64,000 nucleotides of DNA from NCBI GenBank assembly GCA_019096155.1, contig JAHCVI010000003.1, positions 2,170,001 through 2,234,000 on the forward strand, in the 5' to 3' direction. A model generated the notes under the pieces. The model worked only from the letters and a program-made list of their open reading frames with translations. It ran no database searches and had not been told where the DNA came from. This DNA is from Staphylotrichum longicolle (taxonomy: Eukaryota > Ascomycota > Sordariomycetes > Sordariales > Chaetomiaceae). Below, one piece after another: positions 45,763 through 57,615 of the stretch (position 1 is its first letter; each line of letters opens with the position of its first letter). The position numbers and the translations under genes were made by a program.

Positions 45763-47445
45763 TGTCATTTCCGTCATCTCGTCCCGTCACCTGCCCGGCA
45801 CCCCCAATTTGACGCAGGTCACTGCCGTTTCGGTTTGTAATACCATCCCGTATTGCACTTTTGCAGCGCGTCTGGGACATACACACAGAGACGCCTGAAC
45901 GTTTGCGCAGAAACCGTTTTGTTAACGGTCTGGCTGCTCGACCCTCTTGGTAGAATCAACGTCGAATATCGTGAATCGAGCCTTGTGATTTTCTATCCTT
46001 GCCTTCGTTGCGTCTCTCTGTCTGTTGTTCGAGTGATCCATTTTTAATTCCCAGGTCTCACCATCCATCCTTCGATCAGGGCCCTGGTCGTTCTTCCTCG
46101 GGCCTGTGCCCGCTTGTGCCGGTCCACCCATGTGTGGGCCCGTCGTCATGTCCAGAGGCCACTAGCGAAAATCGACCAGGTTCCTCGCCCCATCCGCCGA
46201 GCACCGCTAACGCTCCGTTACCCACCCGCTCTGGGGCGCTCGCAGCCGGCCACTTTGATCGCTGCTCCGCCAGGCATTCTTTTTCCCTTCTTCCCTTTCC
46301 ACCTCCCCCATCCTCCACGCCGTGCCCCCTTCTCCTCCCTCCTCGACCTTCGCCGAATCCGCCAAGCATCGACCGACCGACGAGCGGCCAAATTCACTTT
46401 TGCGTCGTTCACGAAAGGATTCGCGTGTCTGTCGACCTTCGTTGACTCGAACGGAGACGGAGACAGAGCAGTCGCCTGCACACAAGCAGTTTTCCCGGTC
46501 TGGGTGCTGTTGTGTCGTTGGGTCTCGCCATCAACACAACCTGGAGGACACCCATCCCTCGCCAGTACAAGGAATTGCCCGGCCACGGTCAATTCTCATA
46601 CGGTTCGTATTTTCCGCCTTTGCTTCCCCCTGTGGTCGTTTTTTGTTTTCTGTCATTTTTTTGGGCCGGCTTCGCACGATTCAAACCGGGTGTGGCTCGT
46701 GTTGTTTTGGGTTTCCGACCTTCGCCCATCGACGCGATCTCGACACTTGACATAGGGGCCCAGTCTCACCACTCCCGAGTCTCGCACATCGCTCGTCTCC
46801 AGACTCTCGTCGGACAGCATCGGAGTGAGCTCGCGCTCTTGGGCAACCTTGTCCGCCTGGGTTCAGCACTAGCTGTCGGCTGCACTCGCGCTCTAGTGCC
46901 CCCCTCGTTCTCGACATCAACGCTCCGTCTCTTCCGCGATCGGTTTCTACGAACCCGGCCCTCCTTACGGATCTTTTGCATCGAAATCCAACGGGGACCC
47001 GTTCGGCTAACAATCCACGGCAGTGCTTCGACGTTCCTTTTCACCTTCTTCTAATATCACCGCTTCGGCTTCGTCGTCCTTCTGCGACCATACGTTGAGC
47101 CTACCAGTGCTATCTGGAACGGGCTTTTGTTTTCAGCACCCTACAAGGAACAAGCGGCGACCTCTTTGCTTGGTCTCGACAGTTTTGAACGTCTGCTCGA
47201 GTCGCCGAATTTTTCTGCCAAGTTTTCCTGGACAAACGGCGAAATCTACACCTTATGGCTCAGCTGTCATACTAGATTTCGTTTTCCCTCGTCCCTCGAG
47301 ATCCTCCAACTCTTCAGCTCTGGAAGCATTGGTACGGCGCGGACTCATCCCCCTGCCCTCCGACTCTTTTTCCAGCTGCTTGGAGCAGTTCGACTCTCAA
47401 CACCCTTTTTACCCGATTTCCAGACCCGACTCACCAACCGCGATC
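45763..47445 (+). promoter_or_regulatory. Probable long, ATG-poor 5' leader of the Clg1-like cyclin
   Basis: Across 1683 nt directly before the cyclin start I find only three ATGs (46130, 46148 and 47255). None begins an ORF of interest, and the last 1.3 kb has just one. The strand is pyrimidine-rich. Selection against upstream ATGs is the usual mark of transcribed leader sequence, so most of this region is probably 5' UTR. The transcription start is not identifiable by eye. Confidence 0.55.
47255..47275 (+). other. Six-codon upstream ORF in the cyclin leader
   Basis: ATG at 47255 opens M-A-Q-L-S-Y followed by TAG, 170 nt before the cyclin start codon. It is the only ATG in the 1295 nt before that start, so ribosomes scanning the leader would meet it. 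This suggests translational control, which is an inference. Confidence 0.5.
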
Positions 47446-48486
47446 ATGCCTGGCGGCGTTTGTGCGGTGCTCGACTATGAGGTCGAGCTGATGGCCGACT
47501 ATGTCTCTGAGATGGCAACCCGCATTGTCATGCCTCAGCGCCAAGTCAACCCGGCGTTCCGCAAGTTCGTGTCGCAGATCTTGACCTCGACACGACTTCC
47601 GAGCACGACCATCCTCCTTGGCATGAACTACCTGGCGAAGCGTATCAACATGATGCATGCTGCGGGACAGAATAACCACACCGAGGGCCAGATCTGGCGC
47701 ATGCTCACCATCTCGCTGCTTCTCGGCAGCAAGTTTTTGGATGACAACACGTTCCAGAACAAGTCTTGGTCGGAAGTGAGTGGCATCCCCGTCCAAGAGC
47801 TCAACACTCTGGAATACGAGTGGCTCGGCGCAATCCACTGGTGCCTCTACGTGAACCTGGACGGGAGCAAAGACTACCAGGCGTGGCTGTCCAACTGGAA
47901 GGAGTGGCAAGAGACGAAGAAGAGGCAGCAACAGGCCAACCGCGATCGTCTCGCCGGTCTCGTGTCGCCTGTTGAGCCCGATGTGTCGCGGTCTCGCGCT
48001 CAGCAGCTCTACTCGGCCTGGCACCAACAGCAGGTGGCCGAATACGAACGCTTGTCGAGCATGAAGCGCAGCCAGGCGCCTCAGACCGCTTCATTCCGTC
48101 ACGACCCGTCACCGTGGGCGTACCCGCTCGCCGGCTGGTCGCAAACCGCTCCCCTCACGCCGCCGGATTCCGGGTACGGCACTCCCGAGTACGCCAACTC
48201 GACCGCCTTGGTCAACTCGAGCTACCAGGAATGGTTCAACAGTGCCCTTCTCGGCACCAACTCGGCGTCGCGGCACTATCAGCAATCTCAGCCCCATGGT
48301 GGCTTCCGTCAGGGCGGCCACTCGCGCAACGCAGTCAACTACGGCAATTATTACGGCTACGACCAAGGCATCTGGGAGCACCCAGGCGTTGCTGACTGCA
48401 ACTGCGGCAGCTGCTCTGGCTTGCACACCAAGCCTGCCGGCTACTTTGGCGGCCACGTCGCCTATGGGCAGGCCGTTGTGGGGTGA
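47446..48486 (+). CDS. CLG1: Clg1/Pcl-type cyclin
   Basis: Cyclin box protein predicted to partner a Pho85/Pef1-type cyclin-dependent kinase. A single exon of 346 residues starts MPGGVCAVLDYEVELMADYV. The cyclin N-terminal box (about 20-145) includes FRKFVSQILTSTRLPSTTIL, LGMNYLAKRINMM, IWRMLTISLLLGSKFLDDNT and ELNTLEYEWLGAIHWCLYV, the order seen in Pcl/Clg1 cyclins. After it come a charged Trp/Gln-rich stretch (WKEWQETKKRQQQ) and a low-complexity Ser/Tyr/Gly-rich tail with a C-N-C-G-S-C motif. The frame is open for 141 codons before this ATG but without another ATG, and the family's N-terminus begins here. Long non-coding flanks on both sides suggest complex expression control. Confidence 0.88.
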   Translation: MPGGVCAVLDYEVELMADYVSEMATRIVMPQRQVNPAFRKFVSQILTSTRLPSTTILLGMNYLAKRINMMHAAGQNNHTEGQIWRMLTISLLLGSKFLDDNTFQNKSWSEVSGIPVQELNTLEYEWLGAIHWCLYVNLDGSKDYQAWLSNWKEWQETKKRQQQANRDRLAGLVSPVEPDVSRSRAQQLYSAWHQQQVAEYERLSSMKRSQAPQTASFRHDPSPWAYPLAGWSQTAPLTPPDSGYGTPEYANSTALVNSSYQEWFNSALLGTNSASRHYQQSQPHGGFRQGGHSRNAVNYGNYYGYDQGIWEHPGVADCNCGSCSGLHTKPAGYFGGHVAYGQAVVG

Positions 48487-50572
48487 AAGCACCTTCCCCC
48501 TGCTGTATTGTGGGCTCAACAACCCTTGCGGCGCATTCGGCGTTTCTTGCTGCCATCTTCGATTGGACTTCACTGTGGAGCGCGATTTTGCTCTCACTTG
48601 CATCGTCCGCTGGACGCGGCTTTCATTATGGGCACATCCGAGATTCGATACATTTTGCATTCAGATACCCCGAGCGACGACCGCGACATGATGCTCGCTT
48701 CGGCGCTGACGAGACGGCATGGTCACCGTCCCTGCATTCTCAACACCTGCTGCCCGTTTGAAGGTCACTCTCTTGTGTTTCGGACACGAGGCGGCCAACA
48801 TGCTTTCAAGCAGCGGCACGATGCGGTGTTCCATGGGACATTCAGCGCCTTCTTCGACCCTCTGGTCTGGAGCCAGTCGTTCTCGACTAATGAGATTCCT
48901 CTTTTCGGTATACGGGTCCCCATTTTACTACATACACCGGCGTTTTTGGATTTCATACCACTGTGTTTTCGCTTCGGGTTTCATCGATAGATTTGGCGAA
49001 AACGGATCTTCTTCGGCATTTTCGATTTTTTTTTCTAACCTGCTCCACCTCTTCGACCTTGCAGCCGGGTGGACCCGACACTCGATGCGGGACATACACC
49101 AGTGGACAAGCCCGACGGTGTTCCAGAACCCAATGGTTTCTGTCCACCGCCGGGTTATGTCTGCCTGCCTCTAGCCAAAACGAGCAGGTTGTTCAGTGTC
49201 CACGCCTCGGCAGACAAGAGCGGCGCATTTCTGATACCAACATTCAACGGCACGATTTCCTTGGCCAGGCAGCACCCCAAGGCGTTTCTGGGACAGTCAT
49301 ACGACTCGGTGCTTACCGCTTTTCTTTCTTGCTCAAAAGTTTGCTGGATTCGCGAGTACATATCTGGTGTTATTTTCACGGAACACTAATTGCTTTTTCG
49401 GGATCGGATCATGAGGTGGAAAAGTTGGACTTGCGGTCACTTTCTTCAGTTGCATTTTTCTGGGGCCCTATTTTAGGAGGCGTGTTTCTTTGAGTTCATT
49501 CCCCTTGTCTTACTCTAATTCCCCTTTCTGCCTTCTACACCGGCCGAACTCCGTCTGGCGAGTTTGCCCGTCGGGGCAGTGGCGGCAGACCCGGAAAGCT
49601 TTGTCTTGCCAATCTGGCCGGTTTTCTTTTTCGCTTGTTTCACGGGGCGCGGCTAGAAGGTTCTCTTTAGGGGTTCATGGAATTCTCCAAGTAGAGGGGA
49701 GAGGGGAGACGGGGCGAGGTGGAACAGCGGACAGCCTTTTTTCATGTCGCTGGTTCCGGTTATTGAGGCTCTTGCCAAGAGGCAGAAATCGCCTGTGTTT
49801 CTTACTATCATCTGAGATTACGACTTGACGAGCTTTGGGGCAAAAGGAGATGGATGATCTGAGATTGGGACGCCGGGACAAGGATTTGCAGTTTGGGGTT
49901 TGGGAGGGAGAGTGAGAGGAACGAAGGGGTCGGCAAGCCATGATACGCTTGGGAGCAGATGCATAGTCACCGGGACGGGGCCTGATGAGGCGTCGGGGGT
50001 CTGGGACATGTGGTGTGTGGTGCTTTGTTCGGACAACTGGCCAGCACGGTACTGTGCTCGGTCTCGGTCATGGAACAGACCTTGATAAGAAAACAATAAA
50101 AAACCCAAACTTAATGTGAATCAACCAGTCTCGCGTTTTGAATCCTTGACTTGTTCCTCGGTGAAATTGATATTGGGGGCATGCTCGCGGAGGTGTGCTC
50201 TCACAACTGTTGACAGCTGTCAACAAGCCAATTCTCGGCTCTTCTTACTGTGTTGTTCCAAACTCGGACTTCACCTCTCTCAGTTCTCTCGAAGCGTTGG
50301 TCCACCACCACCGCTCGGCTAGTCCCTGGATATGCTACCCTAGCTCGCTTTCGCATCTGTGACAGCTCAGCGCCTTCCGGCCGCTGGCATTGTTTCCACC
50401 AGATTACACTTGTCGTTTGAGCACTTCTTGAGTCGACTCACATCCACCTCGAACAACCCCTTCACCTCATCCATCATCCATCCATCCAGTTACCACAACC
50501 GGCCCCCTTCCTTTCCAACCGCCCCCACTTTTCATACACCACCTTCAGAATCAAATCACTTGGAACCAAACC
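48487..50572. other. Intergenic region after the cyclin, with probable long 3' UTR
   Basis: About 2.1 kb. The first 1 kb is T-rich on the plus strand and could be a long 3' UTR. From 50400 to 50572, CA/CT-rich sequence leads into the next gene. A 106-codon frame at 49069-49389 starts with GTG and shows no domain. No RNA gene found. Confidence 0.55.
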
Positions 50573-51546
50573 ATGTCCTCCCGCTTCGTCTCCGCGGGCG
50601 CCATTGACGCCGCAACAGGCGAAGCCACCACCACCACCACAACAACATCCCCCCTTCCCTCTGCCCCATCATCATCATCAACGACGACAGCGAAACAGCA
50701 AGCCTGGGCCGACGCCACGGCCCAGCTCGAGGCGGACCGCCGCCGCAGGGAGGAGGCGCGCCAGGCCGCGAACCAGGGCGGCGAGCCGTCGCTGTACGAG
50801 ACGCTGCAGGCCAACAAGGCCGCGAAGCAGGCGGCGTTTGAGGAGGCGCACCGGCTGCGGAACCAGTTCCGCGCGCTGGATGACGACGAGGTCGGGTTCT
50901 TGGATGAGGTGCGGGAGCGGGAGAGGTACGTGCTCACTTTCTGAGTCTTGTCGTTTTTTTTTTTTTTCGGTGTTTGGGACGGACGGGTTGGGTTGATGGA
51001 GGAGGGTGAGGAGAGAGGGGGGGGGGCGGGGGTGGGGAGTGTGGGGAGGATGTGAGGGGGTCGCAAAGGAAGGACTGAGCTGACGTTCAACTACGTGGAA
51101 ATAGGAAAGCCGAAGAGGAGAAGAGGAGGGAGCTGGAGAAGGGGTTGGAGGCGTTCAAGGCCGCGCAGAAAGGCGGGCAGGGAGTAGAGGAGGAGCTGGA
51201 GGGCGAGGAGGAGGGTTGGGGTTTTGGTGGAGGGGATGGGAGGAGAAAGAGGAGACGGGGGGAGGCCGCGAGGGATAGGAAGAGAGTGAAGGGAGTTGGG
51301 GTGAGAAGGGTGTCGAGTGGGGATGGTGCCGGTGGTAGTGGGAAGGGAGAGGACGCCGGGAAAGAAGAGGTCGTCGGGGAAAAGGCGAAGGACCCCGAGT
51401 CTGCGGAGACGAAAGAAGGGGTTTCAAAACCAGGAGCGCCAGTACCAGCTTCGGCGCCAGCACCAACACCAGCGGCGACTCCAAGCACGGCAAAGCCTGG
51501 GGGTCTGCTCGTGGACTATGGCTCCGATGACGACGACGACGACTGA
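50573..51546 (+). CDS. FAM192A/NIP30 (Fyv6-like) nuclear protein
   Basis: Exons 50573-50925 and 51105-51546, joined across a 179-nt intron that splits an Arg codon, give 264 residues. The N-terminal region (after a Thr/Ser run) contains WADATAQLEADRRRREEARQ, PSLYETLQANKAAKQAAFEE and RNQFRALDDDEVGFLDEV. This is the NIP30/FAM192A domain found in human PIP30 (a proteasome activator PA28-gamma partner) and in the yeast splicing factor Fyv6. The C-terminus is Lys/Arg/Gly-rich, then Pro/Ala-rich, and ends in a run of Asp. The intron carries a poly-T run and long G runs. Convergent with TIM54, 336 nt apart. Confidence 0.85.
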
Positions 51547-51882
51547 GACCGAGGCATCTGCCTCAAATACCTGAACTATCGCGTTTGATGTCAGTGATTG
51601 TTCAATCGAGCAGCAGGCAATCTCGGTTCTTTGAAGGGCTCGGCCTTGGAGTTTTGACAGCCTCAGCTCTAATAAGATCAAGGGGAGTCTCATTATGTTC
51701 ACTGGCAGATGTTGCCCCGTCTACCCACCGCGCCGAATCTATCAGCTCAGTCCTACAATACAGGCCGCTGTGGCAAAGACAGCTATGCACCATGATACTC
51801 CAACAACAAAAACATACACCCAATACAGTTACACTTTGTACACCCTTATGCAGCAGCAACATGGACTCGCTAGGCTCCCTTT
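51547..51882. other. Short convergent intergenic region
   Basis: Shared 3' flank of the FAM192A-like and TIM54 genes. Nothing else seen. Confidence 0.6.
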
Positions 51883-53307
51883 TCACGCAACATCGTCACC
51901 CACATTCGGGCCCTTCTTCTTCTCAAACGCCTTTTTCGCGCCCCAGCGATACAGCTGGCGCAGATTTCCCTTGATCCAGCCCTCGATCTCTTCCTCAGGC
52001 ACCACGATCCTGCTCGCGCGCTCCTGCTCCTCGGGCGAGAGTTCGAAGCGGCGCATGCGCTCGGCAATGCGAGGGTCCATGACGATGGGCTTCGCGCGGA
52101 CCTTCTCGGGGATCTCGGCGGCCGCGGCGTCCTTGGGGTCGTCCTCCTTCCAGACCGTCTTGATCCAGTCCTTCTCTTCCCACTGCAGCTCCTTTTGCTG
52201 CTCGTATTGTGGCGCGTCGCTGTCGGCGGTGGGGCTGGCGCTGTCGCTGGTGGCGGCGAGCTGTTGGTACTCGCGGTAGGTGCACAGGCACGCGGCGGCG
52301 ACCTGGCGGCCGATCTCGTCGGCGAGCTTGTGGCGGTTGAAGAAGCGATACAGGCGGATCGGGGTGCTGAGGAAGCCGAGGAGATGGGGCTCGCGGATGG
52401 GGGCAGAGGGAGCGAACTCGTTGGGAGTGGAAGCGGGGAGGAATGATGTGGGATAGTCGGCGGTGGTGTTATGGGGACGTGGTTGAGGCGGCCGCTGAGG
52501 CTTCTTTTCCTCTTCTGCGGGCTTCTCCTCGGCGGGCTTGTCTTCTGTTGACCCCTCCGGAGCGGCAGCGACCGGGAGCGGTTCCGGCTCTCGCGGCGCG
52601 GCGAGGGAACCCAGCCAGCCCTCATGCAACCCCCTGAGGTATTCTTTCCATGTGTGCCGGCCGATGACGATGTCGCCTCTTACGCCGTCGTATTCCCTAA
52701 TGCCCCGCGACTTGCGGAACTCGTCGACGATCTCATCCTTGGTAGGGACCTTTTCCGGGTCTGATTCCTCGCTGCCCTCTTCGCCGCGGCGGATACGCCG
52801 CACCCGTTCGGCCATGTACGCACGCACGTCGCCCTCCCGCCGGCCCTGCACGAATTCCCAGTCTAGCCCGCTGGCAGCCAGGATTGGCTTGACATATTCG
52901 GTGTAATGGTCTTGAGCCACACGGAGGTTGTCACCGGGTGGACTTGAGAGGAAGATGGTCAGCTTGCGCGGTTGGGCGAGGCCAAGGTTGTCGCCGATCG
53001 GCTCTTTGCTCAGATGCTCGACCGCATGGCACCATTTCGCAATGGCCCTCTTTTTCTCCCGCTTGTCGTAGATTATTCCTGCAGTAATGGCGCTCGATAC
53101 GGTCCAGAAGATCATCCAGTTCCGGGAGGGTAGTTTACGCGGGAGAGCGGGGAGGCCGAGCATGCGCAGGGCCTGGTTCCGGGGTGGCGCCTTGGGGGCC
53201 TGTGGACACTGTTAGAAGGTAATCCTAAACCTCTATTACGGGGACCAAGTGAGGCATACCGCATTGGCAGCCGGCGGCGGAGGCGGTGCGGGCGTCGGGT
53301 CGGCCAT
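51883..53307 (-). CDS. TIM54: Mitochondrial import inner-membrane translocase subunit TIM54
   Basis: Component of the TIM22 complex, which inserts carrier proteins in the inner mitochondrial membrane. Exons on the minus strand are 53307-53260 (MADPTPAPPPPPAANA) and 53199-51883. The intron is 60 nt and the product 454 residues, within the family range. A membrane helix follows the presequence-like start (NWMIFWTVSSAITAGIIYD, about 40-60). Family blocks include KLTIFLSSPPGDNLRVAQDH, KPILAASGLDWEFVQGRREG, VRGDIVIGRHTWKEYLRGLH and HLLGFLSTPIRLYRFFNRHK. An acidic Lys/Glu/Pro-rich insert (about 230-260) separates the halves. Frame intact. Confidence 0.93.
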
Positions 53308-54580
53308 GGCGGCTCCGAGAGAGTTGATGGAGTTGATGGGTTTCTTTCGGGGGAGATGCAGCGACACTACCAGCACATTGGGCTTGGTGCGGCCTCTGAG
53401 GCTGCTTCTGAGCTTGAGAGGGAGTTCGATGGGCTTGGCCACGTTTCGGGACAGGGAGCGCTGTCAATCGTGCTGGTATCGGTGTTTATTCCTATGGCAT
53501 TTCTCATTGTTTCGACCTCGGTCGTCCCATTCGAATCATGAACGCAGCTCAAATTTCCAGGCCTCGTTATCGCGATAAGCAGCGTGCACGGGCCACGAAC
53601 TTGAGCTCCATCCTCCCTATGCCTTCTGGCCAGTGCGTGCCAGTCTCCCTGCTGGCTGCTTGGCATGGACAAACTCATGGTGTTTTCGCAGTTGACCGTT
53701 TTTCTGGGGAGCTGCAGGGCATGGCAGTTTGCTCATTCCGGGTGGAGTTGGAGATATTCTTCTGCCTCAGCTATTCAAGGTCAACTACGGAGCAAGCTGT
53801 TCAAGTTCGTTGCTGTTTGTGGATACAATACAAGATGCCCTCCCTATCCTTGTAGCGGGATGCGACTTAAGTGCTGCGAATAAACTTTCACTTCCGGTTG
53901 TTTGGGTGAAGGAACCTGGCAGCACCCTGAGAGTGGCATTCTACCCCGCCTTTCAGGACCGCATAAGGTACCCAGAAACATTCAAATCCATTTGCATGAG
54001 AAACTCGTGAAAGTTGGTCACAGGGCAGGCGATTCTTGGGAGACAGCTCACTGCTCAGCCAGGGCAGGCACGGTTTACCCCTCTTCTGGTCTCCGCTGCC
54101 ACTTATTAGCGGCTCTCGTTTGACCGTTGAACTCCCTGACACAACACAAGCACAACCACAGGGGAGGGTTTCTGCACAACGCTTTCTTCCTTTCCAAGGT
54201 TCCGCACTCTTTCCAGAACCCGCACTCCCAAAACCAAACCGGATCCCATTGTCACTGTCGCTTCACCAACAGTGGGTCGTCGATTGTCCACCACCTTACA
54301 CAGCATTCAAATGCAGGCGGACTCGTGTTGCATTGCTGCCCCCTGCCCCACCTTCAAACAGTCCAAACAGTCTTAACAGGCGGGGCGGTGATCTGGGAGT
54401 TGACAGCGAGCCGCCACTGGTCTCGAACCTCCAACAAACACCCCGGTCCAAAATCCCAGGGTCCGGCCAATCTTCCCCCCCTTTCCACGCAACACCAGCC
54501 CGAAGCCCGACCTCGCCCATTGACACGTGCAGTCTGTTCCCGCGAGTCTGCAGCCCGCAGAACACCAGCAAGCCGTCAAG
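53308..54580. promoter_or_regulatory. Divergent promoter region of TIM54 and the COT1 kinase
   Basis: About 1.3 kb between two outward-facing starts. The last 460 nt before the kinase ATG contain a single ATG (54311), consistent with a transcribed leader. In Neurospora, cot-1 has long and short transcripts, and a similar layout is possible here. Confidence 0.5.
54311..54376 (+). other. Upstream ORF (21 codons) in the COT1 leader
   Basis: ATG at 54311 opens 21 codons to TAA at 54374-54376, 204 nt before the kinase start. It could lower or regulate kinase translation if the leader starts upstream of it. Confidence 0.4.
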
Positions 54581-56718
54581 ATGGACAACCAGGGCAACCG
54601 CCTGTACCTCAACTTTGGGAACAACAACGACCGCCTGGCTGCGACCGACCGCACCTATCCCACCACCCCCTCCACCTTCCCCCAGCCCGTCTTCCAAGGC
54701 CAGCCACCCGCCCAAGCCGCCGGCGGCGCCCAGCAGCAGCCACAGGCTTACCAGCAGGGCTACGCCTCGGCAGGCTACTTCCAGGGCGCCCAGAACCAGC
54801 AGTACGGCGGCGCTCAATACTCGGCCCAGCTCGGTGCCCAGGCGTCCGACTACAGCTCCGCCGGCCAGGGCTACGGTCAGGCCAGGTCGACCACTACTCC
54901 CAGCACCAACAATGATCCCAACACGGGGCTTGCCCACCAGTTCTCCCACCAGAACCTAGGCGGCGGTGGCGCAGCTGCCAGGGCATCCCCTTATGCCGCC
55001 CGTGGTCCGTCCCCGGGCCAGCGCCCTCGGACCGCCGGTGCCCAGGGCCAGCAGGCTGGCTACGGGAGCTACGGGAGTGCGCCGCCGATGCCGACACAGA
55101 ACCCCCAGGAATATTTTGCCCCCGCTCCCGAGCGGAATCCGGACAAGTACGGCCTGAACGCCAACAACAACCAGAAGAAGTGCTCGCAGCTGGCCTCGGA
55201 CTTCTTCAAGGACAGCGTTAAGCGGGCCCGCGAGCGGAACCAGAGGTAAAGCAGTGCCCCCTTCAAGTTTCCGGCCTACAATGCGCTGACTGTCGGCTGT
55301 GCAGACAGAGCGAGATGGAGCAGAAGCTGGGCGAGACCACCGACACGCGCCGCCGGGAACAAATCTGGGCCACGGGAGGCCGTAGAGAGGGCTCCTACCT
55401 GCGTTTCCTGCGTACCAAGGACAAGCCCGAGAACTACAACACCATCAAGATTATTGGCAAGGGCGCCTTCGGCGAGGTCAAGCTGGTGCAGAAGAAGGCC
55501 GACGGCAAGGTCTACGCCATGAAGTCGCTGATCAAGACGGAAATGTTCAAGAAGGACCAGCTCGCCCACGTCCGCGCTGAACGCGACATTCTGGCCGAGT
55601 CGGACAGCCCGTGGGTCGTCAAGCTGTACACGACCTTCCAGGACGCCAACTTTCTGTACATGTTGATGGAGTTCTTGCCGGGAGGAGATCTCATGACTAT
55701 GTTGATCAAGTACGAGATCTTTTCGGAGGACATCACCCGGTTCTACATTGCCGAGATTGTCTTGGCCATTGAGGCAGTCCATAAGTTGGGCTTCATTCAC
55801 CGGTGGGTGCTGAATACTGCAGATGTATATTGCCCGCACAGACTAACAACCAAATAGAGACATCAAGCCAGACAACATCCTCCTTGATCGGGGTGGCCAT
55901 GTCAAGCTGACCGATTTTGGTCTCTCAACCGGCTTCCACAAGATGCACGACAACAACTACTACCAGCAGCTCCTGCAGGGCAAGTCGAGCAGGCCGCGCG
56001 ACAACCGGAACTCGATCGCCATCGACCAGATCAACCTGACGGTCAGCAACCGGTCCCAGATCAACGACTGGAGGCGTTCGAGGCGGTTGATGGCCTACTC
56101 GACCGTCGGCACTCCCGACTACATCGCGCCTGAGATCTTCACCGGCCATGGCTACTCGTTCGACTGCGATTGGTGGTCGCTGGGCACCATCATGTTCGAG
56201 TGCCTGGTCGGCTGGCCGCCTTTCTGCGCCGAGGACAGCCACGACACCTACCGCAAGATCGTCAACTGGCGCCAATCACTCTACTTCCCCGACGACATTC
56301 AGCTCGGCGTCGAGGCCGAGAATCTGATTCGGAGGTACGCTCTTCCCCTTTCTCACCGCGTGTATTATTTCTTCATACTAACCTGGACATTTTATTCAGC
56401 CTCATCTGCAACTCGGAGAACCGTCTGGGCCGCGGCGGCGCCCACGAGCTCAAGAACCACTCCTTCTTCCGCGGCGTCGAGTTCGACAGCCTGCGCCGCA
56501 TCCGCGCGCCGTTCGAGCCCCGCCTCACGTCCAACATCGACACGACCTACTTCCCCACCGACGAGATCGACCAGACGGACAATGCCACGCTGCTCAAGGC
56601 CGCGCAGGCGAGGAACGGCGCCGGCGCCGGCGGCGCGGCGCAGCAGGAGGAGAGCCCCGAGATGAGCTTGCCGTTCATCGGGTATACCTTCAAGCGGTTT
56701 GACAACAACTTCCGCTGA
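54581..56718 (+). CDS. cot-1: NDR/LATS-family protein kinase COT1 (Cbk1/Orb6 orthologue)
   Basis: Polarity kinase of the MOR network, needed for hyphal tip extension. Exons 54581-55245, 55305-55802, 55858-56334 and 56400-56718 give 652 residues. The N-terminal 200 residues are Gln/Gly/Tyr/Ser-rich. A basic NTR helix that binds Mob2 follows (about 205-250, KKCSQLASDFFKDSVKRARE). The kinase domain begins KIIGKGAFGEV. K295 is in VYAMKSL, D389 in HRDIKPDN and D407 in the DFG loop. The activation segment has the long NDR insert before STVGTPDYIAPEIF. The C-terminal hydrophobic motif is FIGYTFKRFD. Introns have consensus ends, and the frame is clean throughout. Regulation is likely through the leader and the two phosphosites in the activation loop and hydrophobic motif. 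Confidence 0.97.
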
Positions 56719-57615
56719 TTCGGCGGGCTTGCTTGCGGTTCTTTGCTTGGGATTGGTTGCGTTTGGAAGAGCCAAACGTTGTGTGTGTGAGGGAGAAGGA
56801 AAGCTGGCTGGTGCTCTTCTGCTCTTTGCTTGCTCCCGGATACCGTACTTGATGTATTGGCTGGACTGGGAAGGGAATGTGAGAGACGAGCGTGGTATGG
56901 CAGGGCATTGTCGATATACAGTGAGCGTTCGTAGGGAGAGGCATAAAGGAGATGACATTGAGGAACAATCACAAATGCTATGCAAGTCCAGTGGCGTGTT
57001 CGTGAGAGGGCGACTTGACGTCGTCCCAGTGAAGTATGGCTCTGGGAAAACGATAGCTGGCCTGACGGCCTCTGGATAGGTATTGAAATGTCACGTTGGA
57101 CGCGGTTGTGCCAGGGCCTCTGGTATTTGGCAACCATACGTGGTATTCAATCTTGTGACATCTAGCAGTTTCTACACCGTGGTAGTTGCGGTCTCGGCTC
57201 TAGTTGAGATGCTTACCACTGCCCGACAGTCAGCGATGTGATTGAGCTTGCTCGCTCTGTGGTAGCCTTACAGTTGCGTGCTTCGACTGAACCTCTCAGT
57301 GCGCTCGCTGTTTTGGGTCAATATGCTCCCGTCAGCTTCAGCACGCCCTGAGCCATGCACCGGGGAGGTCAGGGTTGTGCCTGTCCCGTTGGTGTATTTT
57401 TGGGGATTCCGCGTTCTGAAGGCCGATCGACCCTGGGTATCCTCCGTTTTGCGCCTGTTTCGCCCAACCGCCCTTGACCATTATTTTCCATATCCTCGGC
57501 CTGCACCTTTCGCCGCCCTTTACACCGCACATGCGAACCGTAGTTCGGCCCGCTGGGAGATGGGTTGTTGCCTCGTCCGTTGCTCCGTCGTTCTATCCCG
57601 CACTGTTCCGCCCTC
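56719..57615. other. Convergent intergenic region between COT1 and SF3a2
   Basis: About 900 nt of shared 3' flank. No gene supported. The ORFs on the plus strand near 57278-57961 mirror the SF3a2 gene and are shadows. Confidence 0.65.

Noticed and set aside
47023..47445. N-terminal extension of the Clg1-like cyclin
   Set aside because: The frame is open but contains no ATG (begins with GTG), and its composition is not protein-like. The family start fits the ATG at 47446.
49069..49389. 106-codon frame in the cyclin 3' flank
   Set aside because: Starts with GTG, has mixed codon use and no recognisable domain. It lies in what is probably 3' UTR.
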